Below, piece after piece: positions 32,673 to 40,887 of a stretch of DNA of 59,256 nt; positions within the stretch are counted from its first letter, which is position 1, and each line of letters opens with the position of its first letter. The notes beneath the pieces are model-generated. The model was given only the letters and a program-made list of their open reading frames with translations. It was not told the DNA's origin and ran no database searches. The DNA is from Gemmatimonadota bacterium (GTDB lineage: Bacteria > Gemmatimonadota > Gemmatimonadetes > Palauibacterales > Palauibacteraceae). Both the position numbers and the translations under genes were made by a program. The DNA lies in contig JAJDUL010000066.1 of NCBI GenBank assembly GCA_022826685.1, forward strand, positions 1-59,256, read 5' to 3'.

Positions 32673-33803
32673 ATGAAATACGGCATCCGGCGCGCGATCT
32701 TCCTTCTTGCGGTCCTTCTCTCGGCGTGCGCGGAGCCGGAAGCGGGCGCGTCCGGAGAGGCCGGTGCAGCCGGTGCAGACGCTGTGCCATCCTTCGAGGT
32801 GGACCCGGGCTGGCCGCGCGAGATGCCGGACCTCTGGATCATGGGATCCATCACGGGCGTGTTCGTCGACGCGCGCGATCACGTCTGGGTGACGCACATC
32901 CCGGAGTCGCTGACGCCGGAGGAGACGTCCGCCGTGCAGGACCCGCCGATCGGCACCTGCTGCGTCCCGGCCCCGGTCGTGGTCGAGTTCGACCCCGAGG
33001 GGAACGTCGTCCAGGGCTGGGGCGATCCCGCCACGCAGGACATCTCGGAGTTCCCGCGGAACGCGCACGGCATCTTCGTCGACCACAACGACGACGTGTG
33101 GGTGGGCACCTACCGGCACCACCGGGTGATGAAGTTCACGCGCTCGGGCGACCTCATCATGACGATCGGCCGCTACGACGAGAACGCGGGCAGCGACGAC
33201 ACCGAGCTTCTCGGCGGCCCCGCCGGCATCTGGGTGGACCCCGAGGACAACGAAGTCTTTATCGCCGACGGCTACCAGAACCGCCGCGTCGTCGTCTTCG
33301 ACGGCGAGACCGGCGCCTACTTGCGCCACTGGGGCGCCTACGGAGAACCGCCGGATGACGCCTACGAGTACGACTATGCCGGGCGGGGGCCGGACTCGGA
33401 GCCGCCCCGCCAGTTCTCCACCGTGCACGGCCTCATCGGATCGAACGACGGCCTCATCTACGTCGCCGACCGCCGCGGGAACCGGATCCAGGTGTTCGAT
33501 CAGGACGGTGCGTTCCGGGCCGAAAAGATCGTGGCGTCCGCCACGCGCGCCTCGGGTTCGTCTTTCGTCGTCGCCTTCTCCCACGACCCGGAGCAGCGCT
33601 GGCTCTACCTCGCCGACGGCACCAACCACAAGGTGTGGATCCTGCGCCGCAGCGACCTCGAGATCGTGGGCGAGTTCGGCCGCGGCGGACGCCAGCTGGG
33701 CCAGTTCCTGCGCCCGCACGGGATGAGCGTGGATTCGCACGGCAACATCTACGTCGGAGAGGCCTCCACCGGCCGGCGGATGCAGCGCTTCACCCTCCGT
33801 TGA
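32673..33803 (+). CDS. NHL-repeat beta-propeller lipoprotein
   Basis: A 376-residue lipoprotein (lipobox LLSAC) with NHL-type repeats: GVFVDARDHVWVTH, GIFVDHNDDVWVGTYRHHRVMKF, GIWVDPEDNEVFIADGYQNRR, DGLIYVADRRGNRIQVF and GMSVDSHGNIYVGEAST. It resembles the propeller of peptidyl-alpha-hydroxyglycine alpha-amidating lyase-like proteins, but I cannot assign a reaction. AGAGGA precedes ATG 32673. Its stop overlaps the following gene's TTG. Confidence 0.85.
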   Translation: MKYGIRRAIFLLAVLLSACAEPEAGASGEAGAAGADAVPSFEVDPGWPREMPDLWIMGSITGVFVDARDHVWVTHIPESLTPEETSAVQDPPIGTCCVPAPVVVEFDPEGNVVQGWGDPATQDISEFPRNAHGIFVDHNDDVWVGTYRHHRVMKFTRSGDLIMTIGRYDENAGSDDTELLGGPAGIWVDPEDNEVFIADGYQNRRVVVFDGETGAYLRHWGAYGEPPDDAYEYDYAGRGPDSEPPRQFSTVHGLIGSNDGLIYVADRRGNRIQVFDQDGAFRAEKIVASATRASGSSFVVAFSHDPEQRWLYLADGTNHKVWILRRSDLEIVGEFGRGGRQLGQFLRPHGMSVDSHGNIYVGEASTGRRMQRFTLR

Positions 33804-34183
33804 ACCGGAGCAGGAGCGGGACAAGCCCGTTCCAAGGATTCAGACACGACCATGCCAGCAGCGAACCTGGCGAGCGGTGGATTCACCGGGTGGCGCCGTT
33901 TCGCCCCTCGGGAGACCCGGTCATGCTCCTTCGCCTCCTCCGGGAAATCGTCGCCGCCATGCCACGTACCCGCATTGTCACAGCGACGGACGATCACCTG
34001 CACGCGGTCTGCCGAACCCGGCTCGGGTTCCGCGACGATCTGGAGTTCCGCTGGTGTCCGTCGGAGGGCGTCGCCCACGTGACGTCAACGTCGCGCGTCG
34101 GTCTCTTCGATTTCGGCGTGAACCGGCGGAGGGTAGAGCGGGTGCGCAGACAGCTCGAAGAGATCAACTCTGGACGGCGCTAA
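33800..34183 (+). CDS. DUF1499-like protein, short N-terminus
   Basis: About 127 codons from a TTG that overlaps the NHL stop (TTGA). The frame shows the DUF1499 pattern: RWIHRVAPFRPSGDP, then LRLLREIVAAMPRTRIV, LGFRDDLEFRW, and the C-terminal STSRVGLFDFGVNRRRVERV. The usual N-terminal PNCVSS-type segment is replaced by HDHASSEPG and the lipoprotein leader is missing, so the gene is either truncated at its 5' end or uses an internal start such as the ATG at 33923. Function of the family is unknown. The stop codon TAA is the first base group of the attC-like hairpin. Confidence 0.6.
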   Translation: MNRSRSGTSPFQGFRHDHASSEPGERWIHRVAPFRPSGDPVMLLRLLREIVAAMPRTRIVTATDDHLHAVCRTRLGFRDDLEFRWCPSEGVAHVTSTSRVGLFDFGVNRRRVERVRRQLEEINSGRR

Positions 34184-34232
34184 CAACGCCCACGGCGGTG
34201 CGGTGCTTTCGCACACCGCCGAATGTTATGCG
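34181..34232. other. attC-like (integron cassette recombination) hairpin
   Basis: TAACA (34181-34185) and TGTTA (34224-34228) enclose a strong imperfect hairpin: CGGCGGTG (34193-34200) pairs with CACCGCCG (34214-34221), and inside TGC/GCA pair around a TTTC loop, leaving a 3-base CGG bulge on one arm. The outer right box GTTATGC matches the integron core GTTRRRY at 6 of 7 positions; the left box, GCTAAC, matches RYYYAAC only partly. It begins at the stop codon of the preceding gene, as cassette attC sites often do. No T-tract follows, so a simple terminator is a poorer but possible explanation. Confidence 0.45.
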
Positions 34233-34250
34233 GTCGGTTCAGCCACATGG

Positions 34251-35402
34251 CTATAGGATCTGTAGTTCGGTCCCGCTCGGGTAGCGCCGCGCGGAGCGCC
34301 GGCCGGCCGTGTATTCCTCAAGGAAGCCCGGTAACGAAGTTTGTTCTGTGTCCCGTCGCCCCTGCGATGACTTGACGAGGATCTCCCCCGCGTCCTCCAT
34401 GGGAATCAGCGCCTTTTTTCGAAGCTGCGTCTCATGATAATCCGTTCTGTCCGACATAACGAACTCCTTGACGTCCTCAATCCTAACCCAGCCTCTGCCG
34501 CCAAACGTGTCCCTAAGCGCGCGGCGTAACGGCTCGAAGTTAGGTTGATCAACTCCGAGTTCGAGTTGGTCCGTCTGCCCGCCCCGAAACACGAAGTCGC
34601 CTCCGAGGGTAGCGTTCCAGATCGCCGCCTTCATTCTGTCCGAGGCAAGGTGATGCCGACTTGCGTGGAAGATGCTGTACTTGTGGCGCCTGCCCTCGTA
34701 GAGATCGAAGTGGATTACCTGCTGAGCCCCCGCGTTCTTCAACTGTCTCTTGTACAGCTCGAAGAAACAGCGCGTACGTTCGTCCCGATCACCGATCTGA
34801 GCACAGACTCTCCAATCTCTACAGCCGTAGAGCGAATCCAAATGCCGGCTCAATTCTTCGTCGAACCGGTTGATGGACTCATACATGACGGAGATATAGA
34901 CCTCGCTCTTCTCGGGAGCCAAGATCCGTGCGATGAGGTCCATCGGCGTGTCTTTCACGCCGAACGGATCAACCATCCAAAAGCACGGAGCCTGACTCTT
35001 ACCCGCGCCGTCCAAGTGGTCGAGTCGCGTGGCCATGGCCTTGTCGAACGCGTCGCAGACGACTTCGACGTCGGACCCTAGAGGCAGTCGCGCCTTCAGG
35101 GGTTTAACAAGCTCTTCGAGGCGGGCTTTTCGACGCGGATCCTTCTCTACGAATACGAACTTGACCGCAGCCGTGATCCTGGATCGGGCCGGATGGTTGA
35201 GGAACGCCCGTAAGGCAAGAATCGGTGACCCTTCTTCGCCGCCCTCATATTCTCCGGGTCCCGCGAAACCGTCGACAAAGACGATCTGATCTTGAGTCTG
35301 CCCGAGAATCGGGAGCCAAGCGTCGAGGTATTTTCTGAGGACGAGATGTTTACCCAATGAGTGCGGCTTGAGCTCCCAGATTGTCCCGCGCGGCGCTGAC
35401 AT
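34251..35402 (-). CDS. tcmP: Three-Cys-motif partner protein TcmP
   Basis: A 383-residue protein matching the three-Cys-motif partner family: an N-terminal LGKHLVLRKYLDAWLPIL, the hallmark FVDGFAGPGEYEGGEEGSP, then FVFVEKDPRRKARLEEL and a WMVDPFGVKDTP segment that together look like a Rossmann methyltransferase-like core. The C-terminal half (about 250-383) is charged. The function of TcmP is unknown; it is nearly always found beside a three-Cys-motif protein, as here. GC is visibly lower than in the flanking genes. The start ATG shares one base with the partner's stop (TGATG). Confidence 0.85.
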   Translation of the reverse strand: MSAPRGTIWELKPHSLGKHLVLRKYLDAWLPILGQTQDQIVFVDGFAGPGEYEGGEEGSPILALRAFLNHPARSRITAAVKFVFVEKDPRRKARLEELVKPLKARLPLGSDVEVVCDAFDKAMATRLDHLDGAGKSQAPCFWMVDPFGVKDTPMDLIARILAPEKSEVYISVMYESINRFDEELSRHLDSLYGCRDWRVCAQIGDRDERTRCFFELYKRQLKNAGAQQVIHFDLYEGRRHKYSIFHASRHHLASDRMKAAIWNATLGGDFVFRGGQTDQLELGVDQPNFEPLRRALRDTFGGRGWVRIEDVKEFVMSDRTDYHETQLRKKALIPMEDAGEILVKSSQGRRDTEQTSLPGFLEEYTAGRRSARRYPSGTELQIL

Positions 35403-36193
35403 CAACCGACGGACGCGGCAGCCGGTGCCGAGGTCATGACCGAGGGAAACTCACTCCACTCGCGTCCGTCCAGGAGTCGGCCGCCGGCCTTGGGCGTGAA
35501 GCCTCCCCATTGCTTGAAGAAGAAGGGCACGGACTCCCGCTGACACTCCTCACGGATCGTGCGCGTCCAACTCGATTCCATGGGTCGATGATTCGGTCCG
35601 CTCTCACCTCCGACGATGACCCAGTGGATGCCCTCGAGATCGAGCCTCAAAGGGCCCAGAAGCGGCTCGCATGAAAGGAAGCGGACTGCAGCGGGCACTC
35701 GAACCAGGTGGGAGCGCCGGTAAGCGACTCTCTGGTTTTCGATCGAAGTGCCCAGCCAGATGTGGGATGGGATCTCGGTGTGCCCCAACTCGTCGCAGTG
35801 TGTGGCCCAGAAGGCGGCCGCCCGCGCCGGTCTCTTGGTCAGCACCTGATAGATGTGGCGGTCGCAGGTCAGCATGACTTCGAAGATCCTCCGCACGAAC
35901 TCCTGCGGGATGTCCTTGTGGAACAGGTCGGACATGGAGTTCACGAAGATCATCCGTGGCTGGGACCAGCGTTCGGGTTGCCCGAGACGTTCGGGCCACA
36001 GCCTCACGGCAAACGGATCTTCTGCGTTCTCCTCCGTTTCGACGGCGGGCCGACGCCGCAGATAGGTATGCCTGAGTCGGCGACGGGCGAACGCTGCCGC
36101 GTAACAGTTATCGCAGCCGGCGCTTACCTTCGTGCATCCGGTAACCGGATTCCACGTAGCGTCGGTCCACTCGATGGCTGTTTGTTCACCCAT
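35402..36193 (-). CDS. Three-Cys-motif protein, DUF5131 (phage Gp37/Gp68) family
   Basis: A 263-residue protein that opens with IEWTDATWNPVTGC and carries the three-cysteine motif C20-x6-C27-x2-C30 (GCTKVSAGCDNCYA), which resembles a radical-SAM-type iron-sulfur site. Other family blocks are MIFVNSMSDLFHKDIP, YQVLTKRPARA, IWLGTSIENQ, RFLSCEPLLGPL and WVIVGGESGP. The family is widespread in phages and mobile islands. It probably acts with TcmP on a shared substrate (inference). Start ATG has AGGAAGG upstream. The pair stands alone between 67-bp and 144-bp intergenic stretches and has lower GC than its surroundings. Confidence 0.87.
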   Translation of the reverse strand: MGEQTAIEWTDATWNPVTGCTKVSAGCDNCYAAAFARRRLRHTYLRRRPAVETEENAEDPFAVRLWPERLGQPERWSQPRMIFVNSMSDLFHKDIPQEFVRRIFEVMLTCDRHIYQVLTKRPARAAAFWATHCDELGHTEIPSHIWLGTSIENQRVAYRRSHLVRVPAAVRFLSCEPLLGPLRLDLEGIHWVIVGGESGPNHRPMESSWTRTIREECQRESVPFFFKQWGGFTPKAGGRLLDGREWSEFPSVMTSAPAAASVG

Positions 36194-36337
36194 GCGTGGC
36201 CTTCCTCTGAAAGCGAATCTCTGGATTCACGATACCGAATAAAAACCGAATTCATCCGCATCGCAACCCTTGCGTGAGGGTCTAAACCATGCGCTGGCAA
36301 TCAACATACGAGTGCACTTCAACCACGAATCAACAAG

Positions 36338-37519
36338 TCAGCCGCGGTTGCCCTCGCCCCACGCGGACGTGAGGGGCTCGCCGTCGATGAAGCGGTCGGG
36401 GCGGAAGGGCGTGAGGTCGATCCCGGGGGGCTCGCCGCAGATGACGTCGGCGAGCGCTTCTCCGATCGGGGGGCCGAGCTTGAAGCCGTGGCCGCTTCCG
36501 CCGAAGAAGGCGTAGTAGCCCTCAAGGCCGGGCTCGGGTCCCACGATCGGGTGCCAGTCGTCCGTGATCGTGTAGAGGGAGGCGTAACCGCCCAGATGCC
36601 GGGCGCGGGAGAGAGCCGGGATTCGCTCGAACAGCGGGCGCTCGATGCGCTCGCGCATCTCCGGATCGAGGGTCGGGTCGCAGTCGTCCGGGTCCACCGG
36701 CTCGATATCCTTGGGCGCTCCGAGGCCGGCGATGATGCGATCTTCGCCGTAGGGCCTCAGGTAGACGCGCAGACCCGGATCGGAGACGACCGGGAGTTCG
36801 TCGAAGCCGGCTGGCTTCTCCACGAACAGATCGCTCTCGCGGCTCCAGCGCAGCGAATACCGCAGGCCGAGCCAAGCGCCGACCTGCCCCGCCCAGGGGC
36901 CCGCTGCGTTCACGACGACATTCGTCGAGATCGTCCCGTCTTCGGTCTCCACCGCCACCGCTTGATTTCCATGCAGGCGGATGCCCGTGGCCGCGACGCC
37001 GGCGCGGGGTTCGAGTCCCCACGGGCGCGCGGCCGCCACCAGGTTCTCCGTCGTGCGCGTGGGATCGGCGTAACCCGAGCGCGGCTCGAGTATCCCGTAC
37101 GAGACGCCGTCCAGCGAGAGGGGCGGTGCCAGTTCGGCCACGTCTTCCACAGTGAGGCGTTCGACTTGGAGCCCGTGCCGCCGCTCCGACTGAAGGATGT
37201 GCTCCCCGGCGGCGCGCAGGCGCTCGCCGATGAGGAGCAGGAAGCCGATGGGCCGGAACCCGCAGTCGCCGCCGAGCAGATCCCGGTTGTTCTCGAACAT
37301 GTGAAGGGCCCGCTTCGCGAGTTCGAGCGTGATCGGATTCGAGTAGTACGTGCGGACGATCGCGGCGGAATGTCCCGTGCTCACGCCCGCCAGGCGCCCC
37401 TTCTCGAGCAGCACGACGCGTCCGAACCCTCGCTTGGCGAGGAAGTGCGCGGCGCTCGCACCCATGATCCCGCCTCCGATGACAACGGCGTCGGCGGTCC
37501 GGGACCCCGCGGCCGTCAC
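36338..37519 (-). CDS. FAD-dependent oxidoreductase, DAO/sarcosine oxidase beta-like
   Basis: A 393-residue flavoprotein of the D-amino acid oxidase superfamily. ADAVVIGGGIMGASAAHFLAKRG is the FAD dinucleotide motif, followed by VVLLEKGRLAGVSTGHSAAIVRTYYS, the VVNAAGPWAG strand and the C-terminal GPEPGLEGYYAFFGGSGHGFKLGP. It resembles sarcosine oxidase beta or dimethylglycine/proline-type oxidases and should oxidise a secondary amine or amino acid. It is the last gene of the hydantoinase operon (GTGA overlap), which suggests that it oxidises the product, for example sarcosine (inference). Confidence 0.85.
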   Translation of the reverse strand: MTAAGSRTADAVVIGGGIMGASAAHFLAKRGFGRVVLLEKGRLAGVSTGHSAAIVRTYYSNPITLELAKRALHMFENNRDLLGGDCGFRPIGFLLLIGERLRAAGEHILQSERRHGLQVERLTVEDVAELAPPLSLDGVSYGILEPRSGYADPTRTTENLVAAARPWGLEPRAGVAATGIRLHGNQAVAVETEDGTISTNVVVNAAGPWAGQVGAWLGLRYSLRWSRESDLFVEKPAGFDELPVVSDPGLRVYLRPYGEDRIIAGLGAPKDIEPVDPDDCDPTLDPEMRERIERPLFERIPALSRARHLGGYASLYTITDDWHPIVGPEPGLEGYYAFFGGSGHGFKLGPPIGEALADVICGEPPGIDLTPFRPDRFIDGEPLTSAWGEGNRG

Positions 37520-39273
37520 CGCCGCCCTCCACGCAGCCGGTCCGTCTCGGCCAAGTCGACCGCCCACTCGTCCGGCTTGATGGCCACGCCGTAGGCTTCC
37601 CGGGCCCGTGCGCGCGAGATCTTCCCTTCCCGCACGTCACGGAGCACGGCATCCGGATCCCGTTCGTGCGCCGGCCCGAACCCGCCACCGCCCGCCGTCT
37701 CGATCCGCACCCGGTCGCCCGTGGCCAACTGCACCGTCGCCTTCGAGCCCAGATTCCGCGCGTCACCGCCCGAGATCAGCCGGTAGCTCGCCACCTTTCC
37801 GTCACAGCCTCCGTGCAGGCCGTGGGCCGGAAACCGCGCCCGGTCCGCCAGCGTCGTGAACGTCGGCTCGTGACCCACGAACTCGTACTCGCGGCAGAGC
37901 GCGAGGCCGCCCCGCCGCCGGCCCGCACCCTCCGAGTCGGGGACGAGGCTGTATTCGTGGATCCGCACCGGATAGTTGAGTTCGGTCTCCTCGATCGGCG
38001 CGTTCTGCGTGTTCTGGATGTGGGTCTGGACCGCGTCCGGGCCGTCGGCATCGTGCCGCCCGCCGTAGCCGCCCGCAAGCGTCTCGAGGAAGCAGTAGTA
38101 CTCCCCGGTCGCCGGATCCTCGCCTCCGAACCCGACGTGGCAGATCATCCCCTTCGTTCCCGCGGGAACGCGTTCCGGCATGGGATCCGCGAGCGCCCGG
38201 AACATGATGTCGCAGAGCCGCATCGCGACCTCCCACCCGCCGACCACCCCGGCCGGCGGCCGGACGTTCACCGCCGACCCCTCGGGCGCCACCACCTCGA
38301 TGGGGCGGTAGAACCCCTCGTTCAGCGGGATGTCCGGGTCGACGAGGCACTTCAGCACGTAGACGCAGGCCGTGAAGCACTGCGTCAGGTTGCAGTTCAT
38401 CGGCGCCGCGCGCTGTGGGTCGGTCCCGGTGAAGTCGAAGCGCGCCGTCGAGCCGTCGAAGCGGATCCGGACCTTCAGGTGGACGGGCTCGCCTGTGATC
38501 CCGTCGTCGTCGAGGCACCCCTCCGCCGCGAACTCTCCCCGCGGAAGCTCCGCCAACTCCGCCCGCAGTCGCCGCTCGCTGTACTCGATCATCCGCTCCA
38601 TGTAGGAGTCCAGCGTCTCGGGCCCATAGCGTTGCCACAGCGCGGACAGCCGCCGCAACCCGATCTCGTTCGCCGCATGCTGCGCGCGCAGGTCGCCCGC
38701 CACCTCCTTCTTCGCGCGCACGTTGGCGAGCATGAGCTTCAGCACGTCGCCCACGAGTCTGCCGCCGTCGAAGAGCTTCACGACCGGGAGGATGATCCCC
38801 TCCTGGTAGATCTCGCGGAACGCCCCGATGCTCGCCGGCGCCCCGCCTCCCACATCCACGTGGTGACAGCAGTTGGCGACGTATCCCACGAGTTCCCCCT
38901 CGTGGAAGAAGGGCGCGATGAGGAAGACGTCGTTGAGGTGGCTCGCCTGCCGGTGCGGGTCGTTGACCAGCAGCCCGTCCCCCGGACCCAGCGTCCCCTC
39001 TCCGTGCTCCGCCTCGTACTCGGCCACGGCGCGCGGGACCAGCCGCCCGATCGTCACGAGGTGCGCGGGCTGGCAGAACGCCTGCGCGATCATGCGCCCG
39101 TCCGCGTCCACGAAGGCGCACGAATAGTCGAGCCGCGTCTTGATGTTCGTCGAATAGGCGGTGCGCTGGAGCGTGACCGACATCTCCTCCGTCGCCTCCA
39201 CGAGCGCGTTCCGGATGACCTCGAACAGGACCGGATCCACGGAACTCGCGGTCCGGCTCTCAGGCTGCGGCAT
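37516..39273 (-). CDS. hyuB: Hydantoinase B/oxoprolinase subunit
   Basis: A 585-residue HyuB-family subunit with typical blocks: DPVLFEVIRNALVEATEEM, RTAYSTNIKTRLDYSCAF, GLLVNDPHRQASHLNDVFL, PVGVVGGWEVAMRLCD-like and GGGGFGPAHERDPDAVLRDV. With HyuA it forms an ATP-dependent N-methylhydantoinase or 5-oxoprolinase-type ring-opening enzyme. ATG 39273 has GGAGGG upstream and overlaps the transporter gene by 14 bases. hyuA and hyuB are usually adjacent; here a small membrane protein and an SSF transporter sit between them. Confidence 0.93.
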   Translation of the reverse strand: MPQPESRTASSVDPVLFEVIRNALVEATEEMSVTLQRTAYSTNIKTRLDYSCAFVDADGRMIAQAFCQPAHLVTIGRLVPRAVAEYEAEHGEGTLGPGDGLLVNDPHRQASHLNDVFLIAPFFHEGELVGYVANCCHHVDVGGGAPASIGAFREIYQEGIILPVVKLFDGGRLVGDVLKLMLANVRAKKEVAGDLRAQHAANEIGLRRLSALWQRYGPETLDSYMERMIEYSERRLRAELAELPRGEFAAEGCLDDDGITGEPVHLKVRIRFDGSTARFDFTGTDPQRAAPMNCNLTQCFTACVYVLKCLVDPDIPLNEGFYRPIEVVAPEGSAVNVRPPAGVVGGWEVAMRLCDIMFRALADPMPERVPAGTKGMICHVGFGGEDPATGEYYCFLETLAGGYGGRHDADGPDAVQTHIQNTQNAPIEETELNYPVRIHEYSLVPDSEGAGRRRGGLALCREYEFVGHEPTFTTLADRARFPAHGLHGGCDGKVASYRLISGGDARNLGSKATVQLATGDRVRIETAGGGGFGPAHERDPDAVLRDVREGKISRARAREAYGVAIKPDEWAVDLAETDRLRGGRR

Positions 39274-40693
39274 TTTGGCCCTCCGTTCGAGTTTCGAGAC
39301 GCACGCCGACCCACAGAATCAGGATCGTGAGCGGCAGCCCGACCAGGATCGGATCCAGTTCCCAGATGATGACGACGGACCCCACCTCGCGGATCGCCCC
39401 GAACGTCTGCCATATGGCCTGTACCGCGGCACCGATGAGCATGGCCGCCATCACCGTCCGCGGCGCCTGCCGAAGCGAGGGAAAGAGGACAATCCCGATC
39501 AGCGCCGGGGCGACGGAGGCCCCCATGATCCGTCCCCCGATCCAGAACAGTTCGATGAGGAGGGGCAGCGCGAGATAGAGGACGGCCGCGAGCGCCCCCA
39601 CGAGGAGGACGTTCAGGCGGTACACCCACAGTTGCCGGACGGCACTCGCCGTGGGGGCGATGAAGCGCGCGTACAGATCCAGCGTGAAGTTGGACGCGAT
39701 CGTGTTGATCGTGCTCGAGAGCGTCGACATGCTCGCCGCGAGCACGCATACCACGACGAGACTCGCGAGTTCGTTCCCCGCCGCCCCGAAGGCGAGCGTC
39801 ACGAAGGCGTCTTCGGCTGCCAGGCCCGGCCCGTAGATCGTGCGGGCGACGATTCCGATGAGCGGCGGCGTCATGTACCAGATCGAGGCGATGACCCCGC
39901 CGTACAGGAACCCCCGCCGGGCGACGTCCGCACTCCTGGCCGCGAAGCCCCGCTGGATCAGTCCCTGGTACGCGCCCGTGATCGCGAGCCCGATGACGAT
40001 CCAGGCCAGGACCTGGGTGACGCCCGCCCGCCCGAAGATGTCGATCAGCGCCGGATCGAGGCCGGCGCTCAGGCCGCCGAACCCGCCGGCCGCGGCGAGT
40101 CCCGCCACCAGCACCGCGATCGAGCCGGCCAGGATGATGAAGAACTGGATCGCGTCCGTGGCCATCACGGCCCACATGCCGCCCAGGAAGACGTAGACCG
40201 ACGTCACGCCGAGCCAGAGGAGGAGCGACTCGGCCACCGAGATATCGAGGACCGCCGTGGTGACGAGCGTGAGCGCCCCGATCGTCCCCGCCGTCACACC
40301 CATGTCCCGGAGGATGACGAGGAGGAGCGAGACGATCCGGTGCCGAGGGCCGAAGCAGCGGCCGAAGAGTTCCGGGATCGTGATGACGCCGGTCTCCCAC
40401 AGCCGCGGGATGATGAAGTACGCGATCCAGATCGTCCCCAGCATGAAGGAGCCGCCGCTCCAGTACGCGTCGAGGCCGAAGTCCGCGCCGAGCGCCGAGA
40501 TTCCGATCAGCGTCGTCCCGTTGATCCAGGTGGCCGCGACGGAGAAGGCGATGAGCCAGACTCCCGAGTCGCGCCCGGCCACCGCCATGTCCTCGACGGA
40601 GCGCACCCGCCGCCGGAACCAGACGCCGATCCCCAGCATGAGGGCGAGGTAGGCCCCGATGAGCCACCACGAGAGCTGCATCCCCTCCGTCAT
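39260..40693 (-). CDS. Sodium:solute symporter (SSF) family transporter
   Basis: A 477-residue membrane protein with about 13 hydrophobic segments and the SSF pattern: WWLIGAYLALMLGIGVW, DMAVAGRDSGVWLIAFSVAATWING, WYMTPPLIGIVARTIYGPGLA and VVCVLAASMSTLSSTINTIASNFTLDLY. It should import a solute with sodium. Its place inside the hydantoinase operon suggests a hydantoin, creatinine or a related ring compound (inference). Its ATGA start is coupled to the stop of a 65-residue one-helix protein, an arrangement like other SSF carriers with a small partner subunit. Confidence 0.9.
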   Translation of the reverse strand: MTEGMQLSWWLIGAYLALMLGIGVWFRRRVRSVEDMAVAGRDSGVWLIAFSVAATWINGTTLIGISALGADFGLDAYWSGGSFMLGTIWIAYFIIPRLWETGVITIPELFGRCFGPRHRIVSLLLVILRDMGVTAGTIGALTLVTTAVLDISVAESLLLWLGVTSVYVFLGGMWAVMATDAIQFFIILAGSIAVLVAGLAAAGGFGGLSAGLDPALIDIFGRAGVTQVLAWIVIGLAITGAYQGLIQRGFAARSADVARRGFLYGGVIASIWYMTPPLIGIVARTIYGPGLAAEDAFVTLAFGAAGNELASLVVVCVLAASMSTLSSTINTIASNFTLDLYARFIAPTASAVRQLWVYRLNVLLVGALAAVLYLALPLLIELFWIGGRIMGASVAPALIGIVLFPSLRQAPRTVMAAMLIGAAVQAIWQTFGAIREVGSVVIIWELDPILVGLPLTILILWVGVRLETRTEGQNAAA

Positions 40694-40887
40694 GGCCCGC
40701 CGCCCAGAAGCCAGCCCCAGAGCCCGATGTAGCCAAAACCCAGGAGCACGAGGATGAGCAGCGCGAGCCACGGATTGAGTCGCGGGAGCGCGATCCGATC
40801 CATGCGGCCCGGATCCGGCGGGTCGGCAGCCTGCCGCTCCGGTGGTGGCCCGTCGGATTGCCCCGCGGATGGGGTCGGTCCGGTCAC
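40690..40887 (-). CDS. Small single-helix protein, likely SSF partner
   Basis: 65 residues: a Pro-rich polar N-terminus (PSAGQSDGPPPERQAADPPDPGR) and one C-terminal transmembrane helix (WLALLILVLLGFGYIGLWGWLLGG). It overlaps hyuA upstream (GTGA) and the transporter downstream (ATGA), so it is firmly within the operon. No family recognised. A regulatory or stabilising subunit of the symporter is the most economical guess. Confidence 0.6.
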   Translation of the reverse strand: MTGPTPSAGQSDGPPPERQAADPPDPGRMDRIALPRLNPWLALLILVLLGFGYIGLWGWLLGGGP

